DNA of 42,381 bases, from the NCBI GenBank assembly GCA_025351355.1, contig JANXWC010000047.1, positions 1 through 42,381 on the forward strand. Reading direction: 5' to 3'. This document shows, piece after piece, positions 28,047 to 37,853 of the stretch. A program made the position numbers and the translations under genes. Under the pieces are notes generated by a model. The model was not told where the DNA came from. It worked only from the letters and a program-made list of their open reading frames with translations, and did not search any database. Each line of letters opens with the position of its first letter. Position 1 is the first letter of the stretch. This DNA is from Hyphomicrobiaceae bacterium (GTDB lineage Bacteria > Pseudomonadota > Alphaproteobacteria > Rhizobiales > Hyphomicrobiaceae).

Positions 28047-29648
28047 ATGGCAGCCTCCATGACCATCGAAAGCTTCCCGCTGACCGCCGCCAAAAAGGTG
28101 CATCACAACCTTTTGGAAACGCCGTTGATCGAGTGCGCCATTGCCCATGGCGAGGGACGTTTTGCCTCCACGGGCGCATTTGCGGCCCAGACCGGCGTTC
28201 ACACCGGGCGATCGCCGCAGGACAAATTTACCGTTCGCGACACAACTACCGAAAAAGAAATTTGGTGGGACAATAACAAGGCAATGACGCCTGAGCATTT
28301 CGATGTGCTTTATAAAGATTTTTTGGCGCATGCAAAATCCCGCGAATTGTATGTCCAGGACCTGATGGCCGGCGCCGATCCGCGTCATGAAATAAAGGCC
28401 CGCATTTTCACGGAGTATGCCTGGCACTCGCTGTTCATCCGGCACATGCTGCGGCGCCCGGAAGTGTCTCGACTGGCCGGCTTTGCGCCCGATGTGACGA
28501 TTGTCAATCTGCCGAGTTTCAAGGCCGATCCGAAACGTCATGGCTGCCGGACGGAAACCGTCATCGCCGTTAATTTTGCCAAGAAAATAGTGCTGATCGG
28601 CGGCAGCGAATATGCCGGCGAAACCAAGAAATCAGTATTCACCTATCTCAACTACGTAATGCCAGCCAAGCATGTCATGCCGATGCATTGCTCAGCAAAC
28701 GTCAGTCACGGCGGAGAGTCTGCCGTCTTTTTCGGACTTTCCGGCACTGGCAAGACCACGTTGTCGGCCGATCCGAAACGCATTCTTCTGGGGGACGACG
28801 AACACGGTTGGTCCGATCACGGCGTGTTCAATTTCGAGGGTGGCTGTTACGCCAAGACAATTCGGCTTTCGAAGGATGCCGAGCCGGAAATATGGGACGC
28901 ATCCAATCGCTTCGGCACCGTGCTAGAGAATGTCATCCTGCAGGCCAATACGCATCATCCCGATTTCAACGATGGACGGCTGACCGAAAACACGCGATCC
29001 TGCTATCCGCTAGATTTCATTGCAAACGCCAGCACATCTGGCGCTGCCGGCCATCCGAAGAACGTCGTTATGTTGTGCGCCGATGCCTTCGGCGTGATGC
29101 CGCCCATCGCCAAGCTGACGCCAAGCCAAGCGATGTACCATTTCCTGTCAGGGTATACAGCGAAGGTTGCCGGAACAGAAAAGGGCATGGCTGCCGGCGA
29201 AGTCGGCGCCACGTTCTCGACGTGCTTCGGCGCACCATTCCTGCCGCGCCATCCAAGCACCTATGGCAACATGCTGCGGGACCTGATAGCCAACCACAAT
29301 GTCGATTGCTGGCTGGTCAACACCGGCTGGACCGGAGGCAAGTACGGCACGGGCACTCGTATGCCAATCAAAGCAACGCGCGCACTGCTCGACGCGGCGC
29401 TCTCCGGCAAGCTGAAAACACAACCCATGCGCACGGACCCGGTATTCGGCTTCCAGGTGCCGCTGGCGCTCGACGGGGTCGATCCCAAAATCCTGACGCC
29501 GCGCGAGACCTGGGCCGACAAAGGCGCCTATGACGCGCAGGCAAAGGCGCTGGTTGATATGTTCATCAACAACTTCACCAAATTCGAGCAGCACGTCGAC
29601 GCGGACGTGAAAAAGGCTGCCCCCGTGGTCCGCGCAGCTGCTGAATAA
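28047..29648 (+). CDS. pckA: Phosphoenolpyruvate carboxykinase (ATP)
   Basis: PEP carboxykinase converts oxaloacetate and ATP to PEP, CO2 and ADP, the entry step of gluconeogenesis on organic acids. The 533 residues match the ATP-dependent class. [10 protein letters not shown] lies near 52. [13 protein letters not shown] (P-loop, about 230-238) is followed by LLGDDEHGW, the second metal-binding kinase motif. MHCSANVS precedes the P-loop, and [15 protein letters not shown] follows near 430. The first ATG (28047) and a second at 28059 are both possible; neither has a strong Shine-Dalgarno. It lies near chvI/chvG as in other Rhizobiales, with the hugZ-like gene between. A hairpin terminator follows at 29677. 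Confidence 0.98.
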   Translation: MAASMTIESFPLTAAKKVHHNLLETPLIECAIAHGEGRFASTGAFAAQTGVHTGRSPQDKFTVRDTTTEKEIWWDNNKAMTPEHFDVLYKDFLAHAKSRELYVQDLMAGADPRHEIKARIFTEYAWHSLFIRHMLRRPEVSRLAGFAPDVTIVNLPSFKADPKRHGCRTETVIAVNFAKKIVLIGGSEYAGETKKSVFTYLNYVMPAKHVMPMHCSANVSHGGESAVFFGLSGTGKTTLSADPKRILLGDDEHGWSDHGVFNFEGGCYAKTIRLSKDAEPEIWDASNRFGTVLENVILQANTHHPDFNDGRLTENTRSCYPLDFIANASTSGAAGHPKNVVMLCADAFGVMPPIAKLTPSQAMYHFLSGYTAKVAGTEKGMAAGEVGATFSTCFGAPFLPRHPSTYGNMLRDLIANHNVDCWLVNTGWTGGKYGTGTRMPIKATRALLDAALSGKLKTQPMRTDPVFGFQVPLALDGVDPKILTPRETWADKGAYDAQAKALVDMFINNFTKFEQHVDADVKKAAPVVRAAAE

Positions 29649-29676
29649 GCGACAGCAGTTCGGTGTTAAAAAAACA

Positions 29677-29699
29677 GGCCCGGTGTTCCGCACCGGGCC
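29677..29699. terminator. Convergent-gene terminator hairpin
   Basis: A 9-bp perfect stem (ggcccggtg/caccgggcc, loop ttccg) lies between the pckA stop and the exporter operon end. An A7 run at 29668-29674, just left of it, becomes a U-tract for minus-strand transcripts, so it should best terminate the exporter operon. On the plus strand only TT follows. Confidence 0.88.
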
Positions 29700-29726
29700 T
29701 TGCGCATACGTGACTGAGCAGTAACT

Positions 29727-30827
29727 TCAGTTCGACTTAACTTCGGATTGACCCGAATTCGCCTCTGGTTTCACGAACACGTCGACCCGCATACCCGGCA
29801 GCAGTGGCGTCGCGGCCGTGAGATCGATCGTCAGTTCGAGCACATCGACATCGGAAAGTTTGCGCGGCCCCTTCTGGCCTAGTCGGCTCGGAGCAAGGGC
29901 CTGCGCGAAGGATGCGACTTTGCCGGCGAAATCGCGGCCCGGGAACGCATCGGAACGAACAACGACAACCTGACCTTGGCGGATCTTGCCGATGTCGCGC
30001 TCTTCGATTTCGGCCTTGACGCGCAGCGAACTCACGTCACCCAGGACAACCATGACGTTCTCCGGCGACGGCGCAACGCTTTCGCCGACAGTAGCATTGA
30101 GCTGCAAGACTGTGCCATCCTGGGGCGCGCGAATTCGTGCGCGCTCTGACGCAGCGTCCGCCATCGACAATTCTGCGCGCGCGGCTGAAAGCGCAGCTTC
30201 GAGACGGGTTTGGGCGACCTGCGTATCGGCCAGCGAGCGGCGCAAGGCCATGCGTGTGGTTTCCATCGCTTCGCGCGCTTTGACCACAGTCTCCCTGGCT
30301 TTGGTCAAATCGGCATCCGACGCAAGGCCCGCCTTGCGCGCTTCAAACCAACGATCGAGTTCGGCCCGATTGAGACTGAACAGTCGCTCCGCTGAAAAAG
30401 CAGCATCTTCGGCCGTGCGGCGATCGCGCGCGGGTCCGGCGACATTTTCTTGATCACGATCGCGGCGTCGGACGGATGCCTCGGCGTCGGCTGCGGCCAG
30501 GCGCGCTTCGATTTCAGAGTCCTCCAATTTGATCAATAGATCACCAGCAGTGACCTTCTGGTTAAGCGACGCAAGCACCTGCACGATACGCCCGACGCTT
30601 TGCGGTGAGACGCGGATTTCACCGCCCTTTGGTTCGACGCGTCCAGGGGCTGAGAGGGCCCAACTGGACTTTGCCAGTGCTGCCACTGCCGCCACGCCGT
30701 TGGGCGCATGGGACGATAGGTCGACGGGGCGCATGCCGTTTGATCCGCGCGTCGCAAAAATCGCAATCGCGACGGCAACTGCTGCTGCAGCAAAGAGAGG
30801 GGCTAACGCACTTTCACGATTTAGCAT
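29727..30827 (-). CDS. ABC exporter membrane-fusion protein (DevB/HlyD family)
   Basis: This is a periplasmic adaptor of about 366 residues. Its N-terminal anchor is the helix APLFAAAAVAVAIAIFAT. A biotinyl-lipoyl-like half (GRVEPKGGEIRVSPQSVGRIVQVLASLNQKVTAGDLLIKLEDSEIEARLAAADAE, key GD and KLED) is followed by a ~150-residue coiled coil rich in Ala/Arg/Glu. The second half-motif is RIRAPQDGTVLQLNATVGESV, and a beta-barrel ends with PLLPGMRVDVFVKPE. Adaptors of this kind link an ABC permease to an outer-membrane channel. The start at 30827 is used because it overlaps the ATPase stop by 14 nt. It is the last gene of the operon and is followed by the terminator at 29677-29699. Confidence 0.9.
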   Translation of the reverse strand: MLNRESALAPLFAAAAVAVAIAIFATRGSNGMRPVDLSSHAPNGVAAVAALAKSSWALSAPGRVEPKGGEIRVSPQSVGRIVQVLASLNQKVTAGDLLIKLEDSEIEARLAAADAEASVRRRDRDQENVAGPARDRRTAEDAAFSAERLFSLNRAELDRWFEARKAGLASDADLTKARETVVKAREAMETTRMALRRSLADTQVAQTRLEAALSAARAELSMADAASERARIRAPQDGTVLQLNATVGESVAPSPENVMVVLGDVSSLRVKAEIEERDIGKIRQGQVVVVRSDAFPGRDFAGKVASFAQALAPSRLGQKGPRKLSDVDVLELTIDLTAATPLLPGMRVDVFVKPEANSGQSEVKSN

Positions 30828-31578
30828 CGGTCTTCCGTTTCTTGCCTCGGGCAATCTGATGAATGGTATCGACGCCATCCGGGCGCCGCTCTTCGCCGAC
30901 AATGCGGCCATCTTCGATCTTCAGGATGCGATCTGCATATTTCATCGTGCGCGGGTCGTGGGTAACCGCCAATACGGCATGCTCGGCACCAACGCCCGAA
31001 GCGATCTCGCTCAACAGTTCCATCACCGCATTGCCATTCTCGCTATCGAGCGCGGCGGTCGGTTCGTCGGCGAGGATCACGCTCGGTTTTCCAGCGATTG
31101 CGCGCGCCACAGCGACTCGTTGCTGTTCACCGCCGCTCATATTGCCAGGATAGGATTTCATGCGGTGCCCAAGTCCAACCTGCTGCAACGCCCGCTGAGC
31201 GCGCGCTGCGACGTCGGCGCCACGTTCGCCGCGTACGTCGAGTGCAAGCCGCACGTTTTCCTCGGCTGTCAGCGTGGGAAAGAGATTGTAGGACTGAAAA
31301 ATGAAGCCGACGTGCCGACGACGCAAATCGGCAAGCGCTTCGGCATTGAGCCCGCTGGTCGAATTACCCGCAACCGTCAACGTGCCTTCGGTCGGCGTCA
31401 AAATACAACCAAGTATGGACAACAAAGTCGTCTTACCCGATCCCGAAGGGCCCATCAGCAGCGTCAATTCACCTGCGCGCAAATCGAGGGAAACGCCTTT
31501 CAAGGCGCGCACAGACCCGGCGCCATGACCAAGGTCCTTGACGATGTTGCTGGCAACGAGAACGGACGGATGTGTCAT
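30814..31578 (-). CDS. ABC exporter ATPase (DevA/LolD/MacB type)
   Basis: This is an ABC ATPase of about 254 residues. The Walker A is GPSGSGKTT, the Q-loop lies in VGFIFQSYNLFPTLTAEENVRLAL, the signature is NMSGGEQQRVAVARAI, and Walker B is VILADEPTAALDSENG, followed by the switch His in LAVTHDPR. This pattern is the MacB/LolD/DevA branch that powers FtsX-type permeases. The ATG at 31578 overlaps the permease stop (ATGA) and the gene's end overlaps the adaptor start, so all three are co-translated. A basic C-terminal extension (ARGKKRKTDAKS) follows the domain. Confidence 0.95.
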   Translation of the reverse strand: MTHPSVLVASNIVKDLGHGAGSVRALKGVSLDLRAGELTLLMGPSGSGKTTLLSILGCILTPTEGTLTVAGNSTSGLNAEALADLRRRHVGFIFQSYNLFPTLTAEENVRLALDVRGERGADVAARAQRALQQVGLGHRMKSYPGNMSGGEQQRVAVARAIAGKPSVILADEPTAALDSENGNAVMELLSEIASGVGAEHAVLAVTHDPRTMKYADRILKIEDGRIVGEERRPDGVDTIHQIARGKKRKTDAKS

Positions 31579-32708
31579 CGAGCAAATACCATGGCTGGAT
31601 CGATGCGAGTGACCTTGCTGATCGCCGCAATCGCCGAAACGGCGCACATGAACAGTGTCAGCCCGAACAGCAGTACTGCCAAGCCACCAGTCATTATGAT
31701 AGGCAACGGTAACGCCATACTTTCCGTGACGAAGATAATGAGCATCGCAATTATCATGCCGAGGACGTAACCCAGCGCGGCCGAAAGCGCGGCCTGCGCC
31801 AGTATAACTTTATGAATGTAACCAGTCGACGAACCCAGAGCGCGCAGCGTTGCGAATTCGTTGAGATGGTCCTTGGTCGATGAATAAAGCGTCTGCGCAA
31901 CAATCACCGTACCCACGATCAATCCCAGAATCGCGCCGCCAATCAGCGCGACACCGGCCCCAGTCGACAACATCCAGTAGTTCAGGCTGCGCATGCGGAA
32001 CTCCGATTTCGTCAGCACCTGCAGATCCGGCAAACGCGCCTGTAGGGCGGCACTCACGGCGTCGGAGGATGCACCTGGGTCCAGTCTGACCAGCGCATAG
32101 GAAATTTGATCAGGACCAAGCCCCAGCAGCGAACGCGCGCGTGGCAGTGTGGTGAAAACGAAAGGCGTCGTCGTGAACGATCGAATTCCATCCGTCAGGC
32201 CGACAACCCTAACGCGACTGCCATTGACTTGAGCAATTTCGTTGACTGTTTTGATGCCGAGATCTTCGAGGTACGTCTTATCGACAATAACCGCATCGCG
32301 GGTTCCCAGTGCAGTGGTATCGCCTTCGACGATGTTCCATGGCACCATCGCGCCATCCTCGGGGTCGGCGCCAACGAGCACAATGTTGGCCGTGCCTCCG
32401 TCCGGCTTCTTCCAGTCGACAAACGAAGTGATCATCGGAATAACCGACGCTACTCCCGGAGTCGAAAGCGCCACGAAGCGTGCCCGCTGATTGATCGGCT
32501 GCGCTTCCTCGAAATTCTTATTGCCGTAACCCATTATCCAGACATCACCATTGGCGTGATCGATCGGCGACGCAATAATCTGGCGTGCGCCAAGATAAAG
32601 ACCGAGTTGAACAGCAATCAATACAATGGCAAATAGGATACCAATCAGAGTTACTGCCAACCGAACGCGATCATGGAAAAGATTGCGAAATGCCAACGTG
32701 AAGGTCAT
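31575..32708 (-). CDS. ABC exporter permease (DevC family, FtsX domain)
   Basis: This is a 377-residue permease with the MacB/FtsX layout: a first membrane span (RLAVTLIGILFAIVLIAVQLGLYLG), a periplasmic domain of about 210 residues (for example QPINQRARFVALSTPGVASVIPMIT and GLGPDQISYALVRLDPG), and three C-terminal spans, including GVALIGGAILGLIVGTVIVAQTLYS and VILAQAALSAALGYVLGMIIAMLIIF. EFATLRALGSSTGYIHKVI is the typical cytosolic coupling loop. DevBCA exporters in cyanobacteria export glycolipids; similar sets in alphaproteobacteria have unknown substrates. First gene of the operon; no TolC-like partner is in the window. The gene ends by overlapping the ATPase ATG. Confidence 0.92.
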   Translation of the reverse strand: MTFTLAFRNLFHDRVRLAVTLIGILFAIVLIAVQLGLYLGARQIIASPIDHANGDVWIMGYGNKNFEEAQPINQRARFVALSTPGVASVIPMITSFVDWKKPDGGTANIVLVGADPEDGAMVPWNIVEGDTTALGTRDAVIVDKTYLEDLGIKTVNEIAQVNGSRVRVVGLTDGIRSFTTTPFVFTTLPRARSLLGLGPDQISYALVRLDPGASSDAVSAALQARLPDLQVLTKSEFRMRSLNYWMLSTGAGVALIGGAILGLIVGTVIVAQTLYSSTKDHLNEFATLRALGSSTGYIHKVILAQAALSAALGYVLGMIIAMLIIFVTESMALPLPIIMTGGLAVLLFGLTLFMCAVSAIAAISKVTRIDPAMVFAR

Positions 32709-33062
32709 TGAACGCTATTGCCTACTCATTAACCGAATTTGCGCATTTACAAGCATTACGAAATTTTATGGTCTTGATGGGCTTGTCCATTGAAAACGCG
32801 AGCGCGGTGCAATGGTCGTGTCTTGTAACGATGTTGAAGAAGGTGCCCTTATAACGCCTTTTTTGGGGAAATCGATCAACTGCTGAATACTAGCGTAAAG
32901 AAACGCTATTGGCGCATTGTGCGTTCAGGCCAATCAAACGATAAAGACTCCAACTGGTTGAACGCAAAAATCAGCACTAGCGAGACAGAACTTTCAGTTC
33001 ATCTACGGCTTCAATGTGCCCAAGTTTTGTCGAACAGATGTCGACATCCAAAGGAAAAGAGC
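32709..33062. other. Intergenic region upstream of the exporter operon and the DUF2147 gene
   Basis: About 354 A/T-rich nt between divergent genes, so it should hold both promoters. A plus-strand reading frame is open through its right half, but a good ribosome site (AGGAAAAG) favours the ATG at 33063. No structural RNA or operator is evident. Confidence 0.45.
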
Positions 33063-33623
33063 ATGACGCATTTGTCGCGGTTGCATTGGAACCAAATACG
33101 CAACGCTGTGCGACTGGCTTTGCTTGGTGTGTACTGTACAGCCGCGTCGACGCCGGCCGATGCACAACCAGTATTACCACCAGCAGTTTCGGCACTTCCT
33201 TCCAATGTCACGGAGGTCACAGGGGTCTGGATTGATCACACTGGACGCGGAGCTGTAGAAATCGTCTCCTGTGGTGAGCAACTATGTGGTTATATTTATT
33301 GGACCAAAGATACTATTTCACGGCAGGGAAAACCACTTGTCGACGCAAAAAACCCCGATTCCGCACGCCGCAACAAACCAATTTGCGGTACCCGAATATT
33401 GGCGAACTTGGTCCGCCAGGGGCCGGCTCGCTTAGGTTACGTGTGGGGCAAAGGCACAATCTACGATCCGGAAGAAGGTGAAACCTTCGACGCGGAAATT
33501 AAGCTCACCAATCCAAACGAACTTTCGGTTTTCGGCTATGCTGGCGTGAGATTTCTGGGTGAAACGTACAGTTGGAAGCGAGCGCCTGCCGATCTTGTTC
33601 GATGCGGCCCGCCGCGAGTGTGA
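33063..33623 (+). CDS. Exported DUF2147-family protein
   Basis: The start is set at 33063 after AGGAAAAG. A signal peptide (RLALLGVYCTAASTPADA before QPV) is followed by the DUF2147 pattern: VTGVWIDHTGRGAVEIVSCGEQLCGYIYWTKDT, then DAKNPDSARRNKPICGTRILANL and GTIYDPEEGETFDAEIKLTNPNELSVFGYAGVRFLGETYSWKR. Two cysteines in SCGEQLCG may form a disulphide in the periplasm. The family is a small beta-barrel domain (about 120 residues) of unknown function common in alphaproteobacteria. The product has 186 residues. It is divergent from the exporter operon, which may only be chance proximity. Confidence 0.88.
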   Translation: MTHLSRLHWNQIRNAVRLALLGVYCTAASTPADAQPVLPPAVSALPSNVTEVTGVWIDHTGRGAVEIVSCGEQLCGYIYWTKDTISRQGKPLVDAKNPDSARRNKPICGTRILANLVRQGPARLGYVWGKGTIYDPEEGETFDAEIKLTNPNELSVFGYAGVRFLGETYSWKRAPADLVRCGPPRV

Positions 33624-33651
33624 CGGTGCAATTAAAGTCCAATAGCCCGTA

Positions 33652-34542
33652 TTACGGCGCGAGGCGCTGTTTTGAATTACGGCGTTGCGGAATCGTTGTA
33701 GAGCGCTGATCGATTTTCTTAGCCGTGAGCGCGGATTGTTCGAGTTTCAGACCAAACTCGCGCGTTTCGTCCAACACAACATCACGTTGCTGATCCAGCG
33801 TTATCACATGATAGCAGTCTTCGAGAACAACGGTCGTTACTCTGCCGCCGAGATTTCGCTGCAAATGCTCGGCGTTACTCAGGCTTGCCCGATCATCCTC
33901 ACGTGGATGCAGCACGAGCGTCGGTTGCCGTACTAAACCCAAAACGCGGTTTACCGATTTGGTAAGATAACGGAATTGTAGCAGCGAGCGCCCCGGCGTG
34001 CCTGGCAATCCGGCTTGCGAACTGTCGTCACTGTGAATGGCATTCATGACGAATTCGCGAAACCGCACGTTTTTTATTCCGTACGGCTCACGCTCAGTAA
34101 ACAGAAATTTGTCGGCGCTCCAAGTATCGTTCACAAGAACGAAGAGGCGCGCGTACCACGGCATCGACCAACCGTCGAAGCGGAAAGTAGGAGCGAAAAG
34201 CGTGGTCCCATCAACGGTATCTGGATGCTCCGCGGCCAATCGCAAAGCGAGCACTGCGCCCATCGACAATCCGCCGACAATTACAAGATCACACGTCTTT
34301 CTCAGTTCCAGCAAAGCGTCTTCGGCACTTTGATACCAATCCTGCCAAGACGTGGCCTTCAAATCTTCGAGAGTTCCACAATGCCCTGCCAGTTGGGGAA
34401 CGCTTACAGTAAAGCCCGCACGCGCCAATCCATTTGAAATATAGCGAAGTTCGATCGGTGTGCCGGTAAGACCATGGATCAAAAGAAATCCAGTTTTTGA
34501 CCCAGCATGATAAAAACTGCGGTCTCGAATATTCGTTGTCAC
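33652..34542 (-). CDS. Alpha/beta hydrolase (carboxylesterase-like)
   Basis: This is a predicted cytosolic serine hydrolase of 296 residues starting at GTG 34542, with GAGG 8 nt upstream. LLIHGLTGTP supplies the oxyanion loop near 21-29. The nucleophile elbow is GGLSMGA with Ser93. The later segment LHPREDD probably carries the acid and CYHVITLDQQRD the catalytic His. It resembles Geobacillus-type carboxylesterase/monoacylglycerol lipase proteins, which cleave short- to medium-chain acyl esters. About 45 residues after the catalytic His are polar and basic, forming a C-terminal tail unlike the compact esterases. It is not in an obvious operon, and the substrate is unknown. Confidence 0.83.
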   Translation of the reverse strand: MTTNIRDRSFYHAGSKTGFLLIHGLTGTPIELRYISNGLARAGFTVSVPQLAGHCGTLEDLKATSWQDWYQSAEDALLELRKTCDLVIVGGLSMGAVLALRLAAEHPDTVDGTTLFAPTFRFDGWSMPWYARLFVLVNDTWSADKFLFTEREPYGIKNVRFREFVMNAIHSDDSSQAGLPGTPGRSLLQFRYLTKSVNRVLGLVRQPTLVLHPREDDRASLSNAEHLQRNLGGRVTTVVLEDCYHVITLDQQRDVVLDETREFGLKLEQSALTAKKIDQRSTTIPQRRNSKQRLAP

Positions 34543-34673
34543 GCCTTGGACCTCGATACTAGGGCTCGGTGCATCCTGAAAGCTGCGTGATTGATTGGGG
34601 GATCAGTGTCGCAACGGGGGGAGATGGCCGGCATTTATAGGGGGCAATTGGAATTCTAGTGCCAAGATTTTTG

Positions 34674-35453
34674 TTAGATGTTCATCAAAGGCTGCCGAAT
34701 TTGCGGAGTCATTTTTGTTGAACCCGTTGCGCTAGCCGGCAACGACGGTAACCGTTGGGCCTTGCCTAGGTTCCCGTGGTCGCCACGCTGAACGCTCATG
34801 ACTTCGCGCACCCAAGAGTCGAAATTCGCGATCACGTCGCTAAAATCGATAAACGGGCGATGTGGCACGTTGTTGCGAGTGCAGTGCTCGGTCAGGCTTG
34901 CCTTCGAGAGCACATAGTCAGCGTTGGACGACACGCAAAAATCGGATCGACCGTCTCCGATAACAACGGTGCGCACGGGGCGCACGGCCAACTGTCGACA
35001 TTTGCAATTGCCAGCTTCCGTCTTGCAGTCAGAATTTCGATGCGGGAACTCCAATCGCCAGCGCATGTCGCCAAGCGATTTCAGCCGGTTCGAGAAATAA
35101 GGCAGATCCAGCCCGTAACGCTCGAGCGTGGCTTCGATCGCCAGATCAAAGCCATCTGAAACAATGGTCACCGGAATCGCGCGGACGTGACATAACTCGG
35201 CAAATTCGAGGAAGCCTGGATCAACCGGTCTTTCGTGCACGCAGCGGTAAATGTCGGCCCGGCTGGCGCGGATAAGAGCGACCTGAGCCCCTAAACAATC
35301 TCTGGAATTCATGCGCCCGGCTTGCCACTCAGTTTCGAGTTTCAACCATTCGGGCGAGGCAAACGACTGCAGGATATGATCGGTTACGTCGCCGGGAACG
35401 ATTGTTCCGTCGAAATCGACCAGCACGCGAAACTCTGCGGGAAAACTCGTCAC
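34674..35453 (-). CDS. HAD-superfamily phosphatase (MtnX/SerB-like, subfamily IB)
   Basis: This is a HAD-IB phosphatase of 259 residues starting at GTG 35453. Motif I is LVDFDGTIVPGD (nucleophile Asp and general-acid Asp at about 13 and 15), followed by a small cap (FASPEWLKLETEWQAGRMNSRDCLGAQVALI). Motif II is PVTIVSDGFD, and motifs III/IV lie in VVIGDGRSDFCVSSNADYVLSK. The pattern is closest to MtnX-like phosphatases of the methionine salvage pathway. No mtn genes are near, so a different phosphomonoester is equally possible. The C-terminal tail from about 225 is Ser/Thr/Gln-rich. I see no operon partner. Confidence 0.85.
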   Translation of the reverse strand: MTSFPAEFRVLVDFDGTIVPGDVTDHILQSFASPEWLKLETEWQAGRMNSRDCLGAQVALIRASRADIYRCVHERPVDPGFLEFAELCHVRAIPVTIVSDGFDLAIEATLERYGLDLPYFSNRLKSLGDMRWRLEFPHRNSDCKTEAGNCKCRQLAVRPVRTVVIGDGRSDFCVSSNADYVLSKASLTEHCTRNNVPHRPFIDFSDVIANFDSWVREVMSVQRGDHGNLGKAQRLPSLPASATGSTKMTPQIRQPLMNI

Positions 35454-36013
35454 TTAGGCATCTCATGGGTACGGGCTGGCCATCGAAAGTTGGCCAATTG
35501 ACTGCGGATTAGATAACCCCGGAGGCACTTCGCCAAAACCGAGTTGTTCACACATCGTTAATGGCTGTCTTGTTGCAGCGCAACATAACGAGCGATATTG
35601 CAAAATCAATCGAGTTCATACGCGATTGAAGGTCGCAGGCCTTGTGCGCTGGAATTGCGACAAAACTTTCGACTTGTCCAGCACCTGGGCGACGCGCATC
35701 AGGATTGCAAGAGCGGGTTTGCCATTAACCAAATTTGAGCAAAAACCTACCGATGGCTGCATAAAGCCCGTCGGCAACCCGCCATGGCGAGTTGCGGTGC
35801 ACTCTTCGTGAGCATTTGGATAAAACGCTAAATGTTTGGTTTTCGCCCGTTAATTCGCGAAATCAGAAATGTTTTGCGCTAATATGAAAAGCTAGTTTAC
35901 CATATCCGACGCATTAAAAAAACGCTTGAAACCCGTGCTGATCGTCGTTCATAATTGCAAAAGATGCGACGACACGCCTCACACACACGGACCAAATTCC
36001 GATAACAAAATTG
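35454..36013. other. Long intergenic region, A/T-rich
   Basis: About 560 nt between two minus-strand genes: the carboxypeptidase stop and the HAD phosphatase start. No supportable gene is seen; a 61-codon plus-strand frame at 35626 lacks a ribosome site and protein-like composition. The A/T-rich stretch at 35815-35920 could contain a promoter for the phosphatase or a terminator-like sequence, but no hairpin stands out. Confidence 0.45.
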
Positions 36014-37711
36014 TTATTTGGCCTCCCCGTTCGAGCGCTCGGACACTGCGGCAGCGATCAGAGCGCGTGTTTCATCGCGGAGGGCCTTGCGGGATCCTTC
36101 GCGGCTGTAGTGCATATGTCCGCCTGGAAAAAGCCGCAATACGACGCGCCCGGGAGTTCGATCCGCATAGAATGGAAGTTGTTCGAGCAGCAGAACCGAC
36201 CCGAGATAGGGCGTCCGCAAGTCAGTGGCGCCGTGCGTGACCAGGACGCGCAGGCGCGGATCGAGGGCCAGCACCGACTCCAACTGTGTGAAGCTCTCAA
36301 CGCTATTGTTGGTATTGCCCCATTGCCATCCGCGCAAAGCATCACCGGCAGCTAGATTATAGGTGAGTTCCGTTTTCCAGCCGAGTTTGGCATAGAGATC
36401 CAGCATGGCGCCGGTTACAGGCGCCGTGAGACCGCTCGAAAATGGGTCTTCCCAGCGCGGAAAATAGGCGCTGCTGTCGGCATCATCGCCGGTGACAGTA
36501 GTGTCGTAACCGCTGGCTTGTTTACGGCTGGCGCGGTTGGCTTCGCGTAGGTAGATGAATTCGTCCAACCTGGCGCCGTACTGGCGCACCACAGCTTCGG
36601 ACAAACCGGACAATTCTGCGACACGTTTTACGATACGATCAACCGCTGCCCCATCTCGGGGACCACGCATCAGATCATTCAGATAGTCACCGCGTGCATA
36701 AGCTTCGACACCGACGAGTTCGTCCCGGGATTTGAACACTTGGCCCTTGGCCTCGCGCGCGGCCGCCGCGATCGTCGGCAACGACTGGACGAACGTGTGC
36801 AACCGATGGCGCGGTCCGCGAAACATGCCAAAATCCATCACAGGTGAAATCAGGATCAACGCGCTCATGCCGATCCCGTTGACCGTCTGCAATCTTTGCA
36901 ACGCTTTCGGCGCGCGAATGCCGCCATAACTCTCGCCGACGAGGATTTTCGGCGACGTCAACCGATCATGTTTGCGGAGCCACTTGGCGATCATATCGGC
37001 GACAGATTCAGCATCACCATTGACCGAATAAAAGTAACGCGCCCCACCTTGATTGCGCCCGCCTTCGCCGGCACTGGTGCCGCCATTGGCTGCGCCTTGG
37101 CCGTCGCCGCCACGCGCGATACGAGAAAACCCTGTGCCCGCAGGATCGATGAACACCAAATCAGTGAAGTCCAACCAAGTCTCGTTGTTGGGTACAAGTA
37201 CAGGCAGGGCAGACGGGGAAAAGGCTGTATTTTCAATTGGCAGCCGCCATGGGCCAAAGCCACCGATATGCACCCAAGCTGATGCAGACCCGGGGCCGCC
37301 GTTGAAAAGAAATGCAACCGGGCGGGTTTGCGGTTCGGCGCCCTCAAGTTGATAGGCCACATATGCCAATTCACCGGTCACATGGCCATCGTCACCGGTG
37401 AGGGCGATCGAACCAGCGGTCGCTTTGAATTTTAGCGTACGCCCCGACAGTTCGAGAGAATGTGTTGTGGTGCTATCGGGCGGCAATTGCCGTGCGATGC
37501 TCGGCAAAGCTTGCGGCGCACCGCTTGGTCGATTCGCGGCGTTGCCGGTACGGGCGGGAGTGGCTGTATTTGCCGCCGAAGCCGGCGATTCCGGCGCTGT
37601 TTTTGGCGTGAATTCCTGGCCGAGCGCCGTCATATTCAGAAACTGCACCGTACTCGCAGCTAAAACGCCGGCGATCAAGCCCTTTAGCGATCGTCGATCA
37701 ATGCAATGCAT
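36014..37711 (-). CDS. Exported serine carboxypeptidase-like protein (peptidase S10)
   Basis: This is a peptidase S10 family protein of about 565 residues. The start at 37711 has GGGAG about 7 nt upstream and opens a signal-like stretch (RRSLKGLIAGVLAASTVQF ... ALG). The S10 core includes FLFNGGPGSASAWVHIGGFGPW, WLDFTDLVFIDPAGTGFSR and the nucleophile VGESYGG. The late Asp sits in LVTHGATDLRTPY, and the catalytic His in RLFPGGHMHYS. These are the triad positions of carboxypeptidases that remove C-terminal residues at acidic pH. An Ala/Pro/Thr/Asn linker of about 80 residues separates the signal from the domain. It should act in the periplasm; the natural substrate is unknown. The hns-like gene lies upstream on the same strand, across a terminator. 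Confidence 0.93.
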   Translation of the reverse strand: MHCIDRRSLKGLIAGVLAASTVQFLNMTALGQEFTPKTAPESPASAANTATPARTGNAANRPSGAPQALPSIARQLPPDSTTTHSLELSGRTLKFKATAGSIALTGDDGHVTGELAYVAYQLEGAEPQTRPVAFLFNGGPGSASAWVHIGGFGPWRLPIENTAFSPSALPVLVPNNETWLDFTDLVFIDPAGTGFSRIARGGDGQGAANGGTSAGEGGRNQGGARYFYSVNGDAESVADMIAKWLRKHDRLTSPKILVGESYGGIRAPKALQRLQTVNGIGMSALILISPVMDFGMFRGPRHRLHTFVQSLPTIAAAAREAKGQVFKSRDELVGVEAYARGDYLNDLMRGPRDGAAVDRIVKRVAELSGLSEAVVRQYGARLDEFIYLREANRASRKQASGYDTTVTGDDADSSAYFPRWEDPFSSGLTAPVTGAMLDLYAKLGWKTELTYNLAAGDALRGWQWGNTNNSVESFTQLESVLALDPRLRVLVTHGATDLRTPYLGSVLLLEQLPFYADRTPGRVVLRLFPGGHMHYSREGSRKALRDETRALIAAAVSERSNGEAK

Positions 37712-37853
37712 CACCGCACTCCCGAAACGTGGTGCCAACTGCTGCGTAATTTGACAGGGCCAAACCCTCCGGTCCAGTTGCTTCTGGGTTTGCTGGCGGA
37801 GTTGCGACATCACGAGAGAGCCACAGTCCCAGCATCGGCGGATCACAATAAAA

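Noticed and set aside
35626-35811. 61-codon frame in the gap before the S10 carboxypeptidase
   Set aside because: No ribosome site and no protein-like pattern.
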